In this document: piece by piece, positions 52,819 through 61,887 of the stretch
Layout: each line of letters opens with the position of its first letter
How positions within the stretch are numbered: position 1 is the stretch's first letter
NCBI GenBank assembly: GCA_040387475.1
Contig: JAZKDT010000001.1
Span: 434,001 to 498,000, forward strand
DNA from: UBA4416 sp040387475
GTDB taxonomy: Bacteria; Bacteroidota; Bacteroidia; B-17B0; Aurantibacillaceae
Direction of reading: 5' to 3'
DNA: 64,000 nucleotides
Notes under the pieces: generated by a model
The model's input: only the letters and a program-made list of their open reading frames with translations
Database searches by the model: none
What the model was told of the DNA's origin: nothing
Translations under genes and position numbers: made by a program

Positions 52819-54270
52819 TTACCAGTCGCTGCTTGCTCCACCTCCACCCGAGGAGCCGCCGCCACCGCCATAATCGCTGTTGCTGCCCGATGAATAACTG
52901 CCGGAGTAGGATGAACCGGAACCTGATGAACTATAGTTCGAAGATGAAGAAGTATATGAATAAGCAGACTGATACCCGCCTCCACTGCTTTTACCTGAAC
53001 CCGGAAAAAAAGTAAGCAGGTTATCACCCACAAAAAATATAGTAACAAGGCTAATCACCTCCTGTACAATGCCCACCCATAAAAGCGAGGTAGTTGATAA
53101 ATTGTAATCGTGTGAATAGAGGCCCACATGCAGGATAATGATAGCAAGTAATGCCAGGAGACTCACAATAAGGATAGGAACATTGATGATACCGATAACA
53201 AACTTTTGTAAACCCTTAATGGTCTTTGCTGTCCATATTTTACGAACATGCAGTATCCAAAACAGGAAGGCAACAGCCAACAAACCAATTTGAATCCCTG
53301 TCAGCATCCGTATTTCTGCCCATCCACGCGCCATGCCTTTTTCTTTCATAGAAATCACGTCGTTGATGGCGCCCACCACGTCATCTTTTTGCAACAATGC
53401 TTCTACACGCAAACGGTTTTCCTCCATTTCCTGTTCACTAAACCCTGCCGCATTATTCATCGATAAGGAGTACAGGGTTGGATCTTTAGATAAGGTGGTA
53501 TTACCAATACTATCAAATGTAAACCGCACATTGTGATTGACATCAAGTTCAAATAAGTAATCGCTCAGGTACCCGCTCGCATACAGCACGCCTGTGTATT
53601 GATTTTCGCCTTCTTTAATAGACGATGGCAGCATGCTTTTTGTATAAAACACGGTCATCCGGTTTTCAAAGCCGGCATATTCAGTGGCGCTTAATATACC
53701 GAGTTGATCGGTGAGGATGATGCCCTCTTTAGGTTTGGATTTAAATTTTATTTGCTGCCCGATGTTTTCATTTTTAATAGCTTCTAAAATGGCCAGCGAA
53801 CCGGCCCGAATAGCGTCCGCGTAACGATCTTCTTTTAATAAAGGTACCATTAACTGCATCTGAATGTGTTTACATAACAGATCAGGTAAGGCACCTTCCA
53901 ATCCGTAGCCTACATGTATCCTTATTTTGCGGCCCACATTATCCGTTTTAGAACCAGTAACCATTAATAGCACGCCGTTATCCAACCGCTTTTGTCCGGG
54001 TTGCCATTTTTTAAAGAATTGCTGCGCATAATCTTCAATACTTAAATCACCAACGAACTTAGTAGGTAAGCAAACGATCATCAGTTGATTGGAACTTGAC
54101 TGGTAACTTTTTTGAAGGATGGCTGCCAGCTCTTCCTGTTCGTCTACCGTTAGTAAATTTTCAAAATCAGAAACCACTTTGCCGGTTGGTTCCGGAATAA
54201 AAGCGTTTTGAGCAAGGTTGCTTTGACTTAAAAATAAAATAGTTAAGAAGAAAAAGAGGTAAGCCTTCAT
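52819..54270 (-). CDS. TPM-domain protein (YgcG-like) with Ser/Gly-rich tail
   Basis: This 483-residue protein has a signal peptide (1-20, ending SNLAQ), a TPM domain of about 28-175 (TGKVVSDFENLLTVDEQEEL; NGVLLMVTG; RIHVGYGLEGALPD), a central extracytoplasmic part with a second diverged beta region, and three membrane segments (about 325-345, 355-380 and 395-425). The tail (435-483) is almost all Ser, Gly and Tyr, ending GGGASSDW. TPM proteins are implicated in photosystem repair in plants and membrane quality control in bacteria, with no fixed reaction. Confidence 0.85.
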   Translation of the reverse strand: MKAYLFFFLTILFLSQSNLAQNAFIPEPTGKVVSDFENLLTVDEQEELAAILQKSYQSSSNQLMIVCLPTKFVGDLSIEDYAQQFFKKWQPGQKRLDNGVLLMVTGSKTDNVGRKIRIHVGYGLEGALPDLLCKHIQMQLMVPLLKEDRYADAIRAGSLAILEAIKNENIGQQIKFKSKPKEGIILTDQLGILSATEYAGFENRMTVFYTKSMLPSSIKEGENQYTGVLYASGYLSDYLFELDVNHNVRFTFDSIGNTTLSKDPTLYSLSMNNAAGFSEQEMEENRLRVEALLQKDDVVGAINDVISMKEKGMARGWAEIRMLTGIQIGLLAVAFLFWILHVRKIWTAKTIKGLQKFVIGIINVPILIVSLLALLAIIILHVGLYSHDYNLSTTSLLWVGIVQEVISLVTIFFVGDNLLTFFPGSGKSSGGGYQSAYSYTSSSSNYSSSGSGSSYSGSYSSGSNSDYGGGGGSSGGGGASSDW

Positions 54271-54333
54271 GAATATTAGTTTAGGAAAACTAAATTAGGA
54301 AAAAAAACGAGAAAGAATCAGCGCCTACTTCTT

Positions 54334-54918
54334 TTAAAAATTATAATTCGTTGTCCAAAAACGATAAGGCAGCTTTGCATCTTCGCCAGCATAATCAATG
54401 CCTATTCGCGGGCCAACATGGATATCGCTTTCTTTAACAGTAACATGATTATCTTCGAGCCAGATCTCGTTTCCTGTTAATGAGATATGATTGTGTATCA
54501 AATCTATTCCCAAAGCCTGCGATACTTTACCCGGGCCAACACATAACTTATCAGAAAATTTTGATCCACGACGCACTTCAATTTCTTCAAGGCCTTTGGT
54601 TGGATAAATGGCACGTATCAAAATCGCGTGCGGAACATCATGAGTATTAGTAACGATGTTGAACAAGCGGTGAATGCCATAACATAAATACACATAGCTT
54701 ACACCACCTTTAGCGTACATGGTTTCTGTACGGTTGGTTCGCCTCCCTCCATAAGAATGCGAGGCTTTATCAATAATGCCTGCGTAGGCTTCTGTTTCGG
54801 TAATAATACCACAGGTTAATTTATTGTTAATGCGTGTGCAAAGTGTTTTTCCAATCAGATCCCTGGCAAGAAAAACCACATCGGTATTTAGATAATAAGA
54901 CGCTTTAAGTTTGGGCAT
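54334..54918 (-). CDS. DNA-3-methyladenine glycosylase (AAG/Mpg type)
   Basis: This 194-residue enzyme removes alkylated purines to start base-excision repair. RDLIGKTLCTRI near 18-30, ETEAYAGIIDKASHSYGGRRTNR near 40-62 (Glu is the general base), YVYLCYGIHRLFNIVT near 75-90 (Tyr intercalates) and LCVGPGKVSQALGI near 125 are visible. Length is normal. It stands alone. With the AlkB-like gene at 35131 it is the second alkylation-repair gene in the window. Confidence 0.94.
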   Translation of the reverse strand: MPKLKASYYLNTDVVFLARDLIGKTLCTRINNKLTCGIITETEAYAGIIDKASHSYGGRRTNRTETMYAKGGVSYVYLCYGIHRLFNIVTNTHDVPHAILIRAIYPTKGLEEIEVRRGSKFSDKLCVGPGKVSQALGIDLIHNHISLTGNEIWLEDNHVTVKESDIHVGPRIGIDYAGEDAKLPYRFWTTNYNF

Positions 54919-55060
54919 GATGTCAAATTGCTAAAAATATGCCAGACCGGCAAATGGATATATGACAATTCTTGTGTTAAGTAAGTTTCCCAAAATACTA
55001 GTGCATAGATATAGACAATTTCAAAGAAAAAGTTATTTTTACATATTACCGTTTTATTGA

Positions 55061-58000
55061 ATGAAAAAACTATTTACTTTACTGGTCGTTTTTGTTTTTA
55101 CTGTAGTTTGTAACGCACAGGTTATAAATGATCCTACGTTTAGTCATGTTGAACCGGAGCAGTTGGGGGTAAAATCAATTGGCTGGATTGGCTGGGATAG
55201 CCAGGGTACGATGTGGGGGATATACGAAAACGGAATTTTCAATTACAACGGCTACACAGTTAAAAAATGGCCGCACGTTGCAACAGATAGTTCGTCGGTT
55301 ATTGAAACGAGCATTCAGGCGGTCTTTCTTGATTCCAAAGATAATTTATGGATATCGTATCAAAAGAGTAATGCCATTTCGAAGTATAATACCAGAGCCG
55401 GAAAAATAAAACATTTCATTCCTGATTCAACAAAAGCAGGCTCGGTTCCTAACGCCCCACTAACTGCTATTAGGGAAGACAGTAAAGGAAACATGTGGTT
55501 TCTCACCTGGGGAAATGGCTTTACGGTGATGAACCCCGCCACTGAAATCTGTAAAACCTATCTGCCTCATGCTGTTGTTAATGATAGGCGCGACGAATAT
55601 AGAAACCGCGTCAAAGATTTATATGAACTACCGGATGGCCGTTTTTTAGTGGCCTATTTCTCCAATGAAGGAGACGGTTACCTTCCGGAGTTCTTTGATC
55701 CAAAAACCGGAAAATTTGAGCCCTTTCCGTTTTCCTCTTATTTTAAAGATCCCAACGATCGACTATCAAAAATAGTGATCGCCAGTTTAAAGATCTCTAA
55801 TTTTGTGTTTGTGGATGACGCTCAAAATTATTGGTTCGGGACCTACAGCGGTTTAATATTCTTGGATGCAAAAGCTAAAACGGCGCAACGTATCACCGGA
55901 CAAAAAGATGAAGCGAAGCGCGAGAACCTTGAAAATGCGCGAAGTTATATGTGCGACGGTGATGGCTACTTATGGGTAGGAACTCCAAACTCGGGCGTGA
56001 TGGTGGTTAATACAAAAGACAGGTCGGTTAAGTACGTTACCCATAATGTAAAAATAAGCAGCAGCATTGCTGATAACCGGATCCGCCATATGAAAAAAGA
56101 TAAGGATGGTAATATATGGATAAGCACCAGCCTGGGAACGTATAGCATATATAGCCCACTTCTTCAGCAGTTTTCTGTGGCCTCCTGGGGCGATATGGAT
56201 CTGCAGTTTGTGAACCGTTCGGAGCAACGAATTCCTGTAAATCAGATGCTGGTAAAACATAACGGTGTGGTTTACATTTCAAATGCCAATGGTATTTCGG
56301 TGTATGATGCCAATACCAAACAGGTTATCAAAAAAATAGATCCGGCTGCTAAACTCAATAGTAAAAAAGTCTTTAAGGGGATGTACGATTCAGAATTTAA
56401 AGCTACCGTCAGCCAGGTAAGCGATATTAAATATTTGGATGAGGATCGTTTTTTAATAACGAGTCCCAGATATCCCGCCATTTACAACGAAAGAGAAAAT
56501 TCATATGTTCGCCCGGCAACACATGATTCTCTACATGAGAATTGGTACAACGTGTTATTCAGGCATTCGTCAGCAGCACAAAATCCGGTTTACTTATTCA
56601 GGGAATGGGGCGGATTTTTATATGAATATGATGTGGAAGCCAATACATTAAAACCATTCTTTTACTTTAACAATAACAAAAGTATTAAATCTAATTATTC
56701 GTATAGTTTAAAAAGTGGCAAATGGTTATTGTCGTTAGGCGAAGAGGAATTTTGCATATTCGATCCCCTAAAAAAGAATCATAAAATTTATAGTGCACAT
56801 AGCAAAGAAAATTATTTTCCCGACAGTACTATCAAAACTGCCTATCTGGATAACGAAGAGTTAATTTGGTTTGGCACTGCAAACGGACTCTACCGTTTCA
56901 ATGAACTTACGGGTAAAACCGAGAATATGAATGCTATTGTTGGTATTAATCAGGAAACCGTTAATTCCATAATACGTACCAAAGATGGCATTTGGTGGAT
57001 TGCACTCGATAAACACCTGGTTAAATGGGATTCAAAAAACAACAAAACATTTCGCTTTGGTAATGAACTCGGATTGAATGTTGGTTCTTTTTTAGGTGCT
57101 ATCGCGCAAACAGATGATGCCGGAAGAATTTACATTGCTTCTATCAACGGCATCCTTATCTTTGATCCGGCAAGAATCAATATTCCTTCTACAATCCCTC
57201 AATTATATCTCAGTGCCTTAAGCATTAAAGAAGAAACGTTAACTAACGAACAACTTAAAAAATTTACAGCGCAGCGTACGGAACTCCGGTGGAATGAAAA
57301 TTTTCTGAATTTCGAATTTGCAACAAACCAGATCTACACCCCCGTTCCGCATCATATCTATTATCGATTAATAGGAATGGACAGTACCTGGCAGGACAAT
57401 GGCATTTCCAATAAGATACGTTATACGAGCCTGCCGCATGGGAACTATGTGCTGGAAGTTAAATTGAAAAACGTGTATGATGTTCACAGCACGGTACTGA
57501 GAATACCTTTCCGGATTAATACACCGTTCTGGCTCACCTGGTGGTTTTATGTGATGCTTATCGCCATCACGTTTATTGCAGGTTATTACCTGATCAGGTA
57601 TCGCGAAAGAGCCTATATCCGGAAACAGCAAATACTGGAAGAAAGGATTAGGGAGCGCACGGCTGAGGTAGTGGCGAAAGCAGAAGAAATACTCCATCAA
57701 AAAGATATCATCCAGGAGAAAAACAAAGAGTTAACGGACTCTATCTATTACGCGCAGCGCATTCAGCAATCTATTCTGCCCGACGAACAACAGATGCAAA
57801 AAGGTCTTCTGCAGCACTTTGTGTTCTTTATTCCGAAAGATATTGTGAGCGGTGATTTTTATTGGTACGCTCGTCACAACCATCTTATTTTATGGGCAGT
57901 AGTTGATTGTACGGGGCATGGCGTTCCGGGTGGTTTTATGAGTATGTTAGGGTCGGGTTTGCTCAACCAGATTGTGAATGAAGAATTAAAATTGCAGCCC

Positions 58001-58480
58001 GATGATATTTTAAATAACCTGCGCGACCGTGTAATTGTAGCCCTTAAACAAACCGGTGCTTATGGCGAAAGCAAAGACGGTATGGATATCAGTTTGTGTG
58101 CTTATAATGTAGATACCCAACAACTGCAATTTTCGGGCGCAAATAATTCGCTTCACATTGTACGCAACAACGAACTCATCGAATTAAAAGCTGATAAACA
58201 ACCTATCGGCATCTATGTGGGGGAAATGAAAAAATTTCGCCTCCATCAAATTGCGCTTCAAACAGGCGACAGCATCTTTATGAGTTCGGATGGTTACCCC
58301 GATCAGTTTGGAGGACCAAAGGGTAAAAAATTTAAAAGCGCCAATCTTGAAAAATTGTTTATCGAGATTGCTGGTACTTCTGTAGAAAATCAAAAACAGA
58401 AACTTGCACAGGTATTTGCAGATTGGAGAGAGGGTTATGAACAGCTGGATGATGTGTGCGTCTTTGGTGTGAAAATATAA
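55061..58480 (+). CDS. Beta-propeller / Y_Y_Y sensor with SpoIIE-type phosphatase
   Basis: This 1139-residue membrane sensor has a signal peptide (1-19, ending CNAQ), a periplasmic beta-propeller in two halves (about 25-735; repeats such as DSKDNLWISYQKSN and GDGYLWVGTPNSGVMVV), a Y_Y_Y domain (about 745-820), one membrane helix near 823-845 and a coiled coil. A cytoplasmic SpoIIE/PP2C domain follows with SGDFYW, VDCTGHGVPGGFMSMLG (near 946), KDGMDISL and SSDGYPDQFGG. The last motif has SDGYP where the other three proteins have DGYA or DGFV, so activity may differ. It is a paralogue of the sensor ending at 14139. Confidence 0.88.
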   Translation: MKKLFTLLVVFVFTVVCNAQVINDPTFSHVEPEQLGVKSIGWIGWDSQGTMWGIYENGIFNYNGYTVKKWPHVATDSSSVIETSIQAVFLDSKDNLWISYQKSNAISKYNTRAGKIKHFIPDSTKAGSVPNAPLTAIREDSKGNMWFLTWGNGFTVMNPATEICKTYLPHAVVNDRRDEYRNRVKDLYELPDGRFLVAYFSNEGDGYLPEFFDPKTGKFEPFPFSSYFKDPNDRLSKIVIASLKISNFVFVDDAQNYWFGTYSGLIFLDAKAKTAQRITGQKDEAKRENLENARSYMCDGDGYLWVGTPNSGVMVVNTKDRSVKYVTHNVKISSSIADNRIRHMKKDKDGNIWISTSLGTYSIYSPLLQQFSVASWGDMDLQFVNRSEQRIPVNQMLVKHNGVVYISNANGISVYDANTKQVIKKIDPAAKLNSKKVFKGMYDSEFKATVSQVSDIKYLDEDRFLITSPRYPAIYNERENSYVRPATHDSLHENWYNVLFRHSSAAQNPVYLFREWGGFLYEYDVEANTLKPFFYFNNNKSIKSNYSYSLKSGKWLLSLGEEEFCIFDPLKKNHKIYSAHSKENYFPDSTIKTAYLDNEELIWFGTANGLYRFNELTGKTENMNAIVGINQETVNSIIRTKDGIWWIALDKHLVKWDSKNNKTFRFGNELGLNVGSFLGAIAQTDDAGRIYIASINGILIFDPARINIPSTIPQLYLSALSIKEETLTNEQLKKFTAQRTELRWNENFLNFEFATNQIYTPVPHHIYYRLIGMDSTWQDNGISNKIRYTSLPHGNYVLEVKLKNVYDVHSTVLRIPFRINTPFWLTWWFYVMLIAITFIAGYYLIRYRERAYIRKQQILEERIRERTAEVVAKAEEILHQKDIIQEKNKELTDSIYYAQRIQQSILPDEQQMQKGLLQHFVFFIPKDIVSGDFYWYARHNHLILWAVVDCTGHGVPGGFMSMLGSGLLNQIVNEELKLQPDDILNNLRDRVIVALKQTGAYGESKDGMDISLCAYNVDTQQLQFSGANNSLHIVRNNELIELKADKQPIGIYVGEMKKFRLHQIALQTGDSIFMSSDGYPDQFGGPKGKKFKSANLEKLFIEIAGTSVENQKQKLAQVFADWREGYEQLDDVCVFGVKI

Positions 58481-58615
58481 TTGGATTATAGATCACCGAT
58501 TCTATTCAAACGATCCTGCCAGGGGCACCTACCCTTATTTCGACGATTGTAATCCAATCTTCCTAAAAACCAACAATTTATAGATCATCATGCTATTTTA
58601 GTTTGGAGGTTATTC

Positions 58616-58643
58616 ATATTAATCGTTAATTTACGATTAATAT
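58616..58643 (+). promoter_or_regulatory. Ars operator 1, overlapping the start codon
   Basis: ATATTAATCGT, six bases and ACGATTAATAT are perfect 11-bp arms. The right arm runs into the ATG of the regulator at 58642. Binding here would block both transcription and initiation of the operon. No gene is seen in 58481-58615. Confidence 0.8.
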
Positions 58644-58971
58644 GGGAATAGCTAGAACAGAAGAATTCACTGTCAGGGATAACAAAATTGCCAGATATGC
58701 TAAGGCTTTGGCGCATCCTGCGCGTATTGCTATCCTGCAATTGCTCATTAAAAAGCAAGCGTGCATTTGTGGCGATATTGTGGATGAACTCCCACTCTCT
58801 CAAAGCACAGTGTCTCAGCATTTAAAGGAGTTAAAGGAAGCGGGCTTAATTAAAGGCGATGTAGAGGGCGCAAGAATATGTTATTGCATTGATGAGAGAG
58901 AGTGGGAAAATGCTAAATCTTATTTTGATTCCTTATTTGTTTCCTACTCCAATAAAAATAAATGCTGCTAA
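58642..58971 (+). CDS. arsR: ArsR-family arsenic/metalloid-responsive repressor
   Basis: This 109-residue winged-helix repressor has LAHPARIAILQLLIKKQ near 23-39, then ACICGDIVDELP with Cys41 and Cys43, and the recognition helix LSQSTVSQHLKELKEAGLI. ICYCIDER near 82 and a terminal CysCys (108-109) add more thiols for As(III) or Sb(III). It begins an operon of DUF6428, ArsC-like, aquaporin and Cys-rich genes. Its operator overlaps the start codon, and a second half-size site lies before the next gene. Confidence 0.9.
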   Translation: MGIARTEEFTVRDNKIARYAKALAHPARIAILQLLIKKQACICGDIVDELPLSQSTVSQHLKELKEAGLIKGDVEGARICYCIDEREWENAKSYFDSLFVSYSNKNKCC

Positions 58972-59011
58972 TTATACCAAATCTTTAAATTAAAAAAATT
59001 TACTTAAATCA

Positions 59012-59027
59012 ATCGTAAAATAACGAT
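59012..59027 (+). promoter_or_regulatory. Ars operator 2 between arsR and the DUF6428 gene
   Basis: ATCGT-AAAATA-ACGAT has the same core and six-base spacer as operator 1 (ATCGT-TAATTT-ACGAT). It may control a second start of transcription for the resistance genes. Confidence 0.6.
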
Positions 59028-59047
59028 ACATTAATAAAACACAAGTC

Positions 59048-59524
59048 ATGAAACTATCAGAAATTAAAAAACACCTTGAAACAGCTACCGCGGTTAATTT
59101 TCAATTACCTGACGGCGCATTGGTTCCGGAACATTTTCATGTCACCGAAGTAGGTATCATTACAAAAAACTTTATTGATTGCGGCGGAAGAGTACGCGCT
59201 GAAAAGGTCGCAAACTTTCAGTTATGGAATGCCAACGATACAGAACATCGTTTAAAGCCAGGAAAGCTTACAAGTATTATAGCTCTTTCGGAAAAAGTAT
59301 TAGGCATGGAAGATCTTGAAGTAGAAGTTGAATATCAATCCGATACGATTGGTAAATATGGTATAGATTATAACGGTGAAAATTTTATGCTCACTGCAAA
59401 GCAAACGGATTGCTTGGCAAAAGACAATTGCGGTGTTCCTGAAAATAAAGAAAAAGTAAGTTTAGCTACGTTAGGTGAAGAGAAAGCAGAAGCATGTTGC
59501 ACGCCTGGCGGTAAATGCTGCTAA
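59048..59524 (+). CDS. DUF6428 family protein of arsenic operons
   Basis: This 158-residue protein has no signal peptide. It resembles DUF6428 (VNFQLPDGALVPEHFHVTEV near residue 16-35, KNFIDCGGRVR near 42), and the tail carries ACCTPGGKCC, a thiol-rich metal-binding end. Between the repressor and the ArsC-like gene it probably belongs to the arsenic response. The mechanism is not known. Confidence 0.82.
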   Translation: MKLSEIKKHLETATAVNFQLPDGALVPEHFHVTEVGIITKNFIDCGGRVRAEKVANFQLWNANDTEHRLKPGKLTSIIALSEKVLGMEDLEVEVEYQSDTIGKYGIDYNGENFMLTAKQTDCLAKDNCGVPENKEKVSLATLGEEKAEACCTPGGKCC

Positions 59525-59530
59525 TTGATT

Positions 59531-60145
59531 ATGTATCCATCAATTAAAACATATTGCACTGAACTGACAAATGAGTTCAGTGCAATTTCAAAAGAACGCA
59601 AGGAACTTTTAGAAAAAATCTCCCAATACATTGCTAAAAGACAGATCCTGAATAAACCGGTAAATCTTGTTTACATCTGTACCCATAATTCCCGGCGCAG
59701 CCATTTCGGACAGGTATGGGCTAAAGTAGCAAGTGAGTATTATAACGTTAAAAACGTAAATACGTATTCAGGAGGTACAGAAGCAACTGCATTCAATATC
59801 AATGCAATTAATGCTCTTAATAGGATTGGCTTTGATATTAAACCGATTAATGTGGAGAAAAATTCCACTTACCACGTTTCATTCGATGATACCGAAAAGC
59901 CTATTGTCTGCTTTTCAAAAGTGTATGATGATCCTAAAAATCCCCAATCGGAATTTGCCGCGATTATGACATGCAGCGATGCTGAAGAAAACTGCCCGTT
60001 CATTCCGGGAGTTGAATTAAGAATAGGCACAACGTATGATGATCCAAAGGTGTTTGATAATACACCGCAGCAGGATGAAAAGTACAGCCAACGTTGCAGG
60101 CAGATAGCCTTGGAAACTCTTTATGTTTTTTCAAAGATCAAATAA
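59531..60145 (+). CDS. ArsC-like protein-tyrosine-phosphatase-fold arsenate reductase
   Basis: The ATG at 59531 gives 204 residues. A TTG at 59525 is a less likely alternative. The C-x5-R loop CTHNSRR is at residues 50-56, preceded by NLVYI, and an Asp-Pro-like region with EENCPFIPGVELR is near 155. The low-molecular-weight PTP fold is that of thioredoxin-coupled arsenate reductase, which makes arsenite from arsenate. The N-terminal extension of about 45 helical residues is long for the family, so a true phosphatase is possible. Confidence 0.82.
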   Translation: MYPSIKTYCTELTNEFSAISKERKELLEKISQYIAKRQILNKPVNLVYICTHNSRRSHFGQVWAKVASEYYNVKNVNTYSGGTEATAFNINAINALNRIGFDIKPINVEKNSTYHVSFDDTEKPIVCFSKVYDDPKNPQSEFAAIMTCSDAEENCPFIPGVELRIGTTYDDPKVFDNTPQQDEKYSQRCRQIALETLYVFSKIK

Positions 60146-60151
60146 CTTAAT

Positions 60152-60805
60152 ATGAGAAAATATTTAGCAGAGATCATCGGGACTTTCGCCCTGGTATTTT
60201 GTGGTACAGGGGCAATAGTAATTAACCAGGAATCAGGCGGTGCCATTACTCATGTGGGTATTGCTATTACGTTTGGTTTAATTGTAGCTGCGATGATATA
60301 CACCATTGGTGATATTTCAGGCGCGCATTTAAACCCTGCTGTTACCATTGCTTTTTGGACAGCCAAACGTTTCCCTGCAAAAGAGATAGTTCCTTATATC
60401 TTAAGCCAGACTATCGGGGCATTCATAGCAAGCTTTACCCTTAAGTTTTTATTTCCTGCAAATCAAATGCTTGGCTCTACAATGCCGGCAGGGCCGCCAA
60501 TGCAATCCTTTGTATTGGAACTGATCCTGACCTTTATTCTGATGTTTGTAATCATTCATGTTGCAACAGGAAGTAAAGAACAGGGAATGTTTGCCGGACT
60601 GGCAATTGGCTCCGTAGTTCTTTTAGAGGCCATGTTTGCAGGTCCTGTTTGTGGCGCATCCATGAATCCTATTCGCTCCATCGCCCCAGCAATTGCATCA
60701 GGTCATTTAGAACATATTTGGATTTATATTATGGCCCCGGTATCAGGAGCGGTATTGGCAGTATTTAGTTGGATGGGATTAAAACAAAAAGAAAATCAGA
60801 TTTAA
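60152..60805 (+). CDS. MIP-family channel (aquaglyceroporin, AqpS-like)
   Basis: This 217-residue membrane protein has six helices and the two pore motifs: SGAHLNPAVT near 57-66 (NPA) and GASMNPIRSIAPA near 168-180, where the second motif is NPI instead of NPA. It lies 6 bp after the arsC-like gene. In other bacteria (AqpS in Sinorhizobium is the described case) such a channel lets arsenite leave the cell down its gradient. No Acr3 or ArsB pump is present, so it may be the exit route here. Confidence 0.88.
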   Translation: MRKYLAEIIGTFALVFCGTGAIVINQESGGAITHVGIAITFGLIVAAMIYTIGDISGAHLNPAVTIAFWTAKRFPAKEIVPYILSQTIGAFIASFTLKFLFPANQMLGSTMPAGPPMQSFVLELILTFILMFVIIHVATGSKEQGMFAGLAIGSVVLLEAMFAGPVCGASMNPIRSIAPAIASGHLEHIWIYIMAPVSGAVLAVFSWMGLKQKENQI

Positions 60806-60806
60806 T

Positions 60807-61319
60807 ATGAAAGCAAAAAAATCATTCTGGGCATCAATTACAGGCGGACTTACTTCGGCGGCTCCGATTTTATTATCGTGTTGTAAAAGCGGTGCCTGTG
60901 TTAGCGTATGTGCAAGCCCAATAGCTTCGCTATTCGGCGTATCTTCTGCAACGCTGGCTAATTCACCATTAATAAGCGCATTGGAACCGTTATTGATCGC
61001 CATAAGTGCCGTGTCATTTACGATCTCTTATTATTCACTGTATGTGTTACCAAAATTTAACTGCAATAGTCCTGGCGATTGTGGCTGCGAACCAACTGCA
61101 AAAGAAAAACGTAAAGTAAAGATTAACAAAGCTGTGTTTTGGATCGGCTTAATTTTAAGCATTGGTTTCCTCAGTTATTTTGAAGTATCAAAATATCAGG
61201 CGGTCATAGCGGAAAATACAGAATGCTCAACAACAGAGTGTGTGCCTGGCTCATGCTCAGAAGAATCAACACCAACTTGCGACTCTACATCTTGTGATGG
61301 CAAAAGTTGTGGGGAATAA
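60807..61319 (+). CDS. MerT-like membrane protein with Cys-rich C-terminal tail
   Basis: This 170-residue protein has about three to four membrane helices. The first carries a SCCKSGACVSVC cluster (Cys25, 26, 31 and 35), similar in place to the CC pair of the mercuric transporter MerT. LEPLLIAISAVSFTISYYSL recalls the second conserved MerT helix. The region between has CNSPGDCGCEP. The last 35 residues (after ECSTTECVPGSCS) contain six or more cysteines, as in a metal-chaperone tail. It begins one base after the channel gene, so they are coupled. Whether it moves arsenic, mercury or another thiophilic ion is unknown. Confidence 0.65.
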   Translation: MKAKKSFWASITGGLTSAAPILLSCCKSGACVSVCASPIASLFGVSSATLANSPLISALEPLLIAISAVSFTISYYSLYVLPKFNCNSPGDCGCEPTAKEKRKVKINKAVFWIGLILSIGFLSYFEVSKYQAVIAENTECSTTECVPGSCSEESTPTCDSTSCDGKSCGE

Positions 61320-61403
61320 ATGAAATTTAGATAACGAAAAGGTATAGTTAAAAATGTATTGGAAAGCCTTATTATATTTATCGAAATTACTACATTTACC
61401 AAT

Positions 61404-61703
61404 ATGAGAGTTTTTTCAGCCATACTTCTTACTTATGTAGTACTTCTATTAGTAGTGCCAACAGTATGTAATAGTATAATGCAATGCTCAAAAGAGCAAT
61501 CAGTTGATAAACCTTCGAAAGATTGTTCCAGATCATGTGAAACGTGCTGCTCAATACAAAATTGCCATTGTAATTTCACGGAAGTGAAGCGGTTTAATTT
61601 CCAACTTGTGGCCAGCATCACTGTAGAAAAGGTCTATACTCAAAACGACAACGTTCTTTCAACTTACTTGTCCGAGTGTTGGCATCCACCTGAATTAATT
61701 TGA
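61404..61703 (+). CDS. Small exported Cys-rich protein (DUF6660-like)
   Basis: I place the start at 61404, giving 99 residues with an N-terminal hydrophobic helix (MRVFSAILLTYVVLLLVV). A cluster of cysteines follows (SRSCETCCSIQNCHCNF near 43-60), and the end is SECWHPPELI. This fits a family of small Bacteroidota proteins with a PP-rich end often found near metal genes, but the family name is from memory. It may bind metal ions outside the cytoplasm. Confidence 0.6.
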   Translation: MRVFSAILLTYVVLLLVVPTVCNSIMQCSKEQSVDKPSKDCSRSCETCCSIQNCHCNFTEVKRFNFQLVASITVEKVYTQNDNVLSTYLSECWHPPELI

Positions 61704-61765
61704 CCGATGCTGTCTTTTTAGACAGATTGAATTCAAATTTATTTTAACCTTAAAAAACAAATAAA

Positions 61766-61861
61766 ATGACAAAATTAATTATAGGCGTTACAGCAGCTTT
61801 AGTAGTTGCAGGCGCGGCAGTATGTTGTTGTGTTGGTGGTTGCCCATTTGGCTGCTGCTAA
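61766..61861 (+). CDS. 31-residue Cys-rich membrane microprotein
   Basis: The frame encodes one membrane helix (TKLIIGVTAALVVAGAAV) followed by a tail of CCCVGGCPFGCC. It has six cysteines in 31 residues. It lies 62 bp after the previous small gene and 27 bp before a strong terminator, so it closes the arsenic-type operon. The tail could bind arsenite or a soft metal ion. It is too short for standard gene finders. Confidence 0.55.
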   Translation: MTKLIIGVTAALVVAGAAVCCCVGGCPFGCC

Positions 61862-61887
61862 ACTCAGATAGTTTTAATTAACTATAG

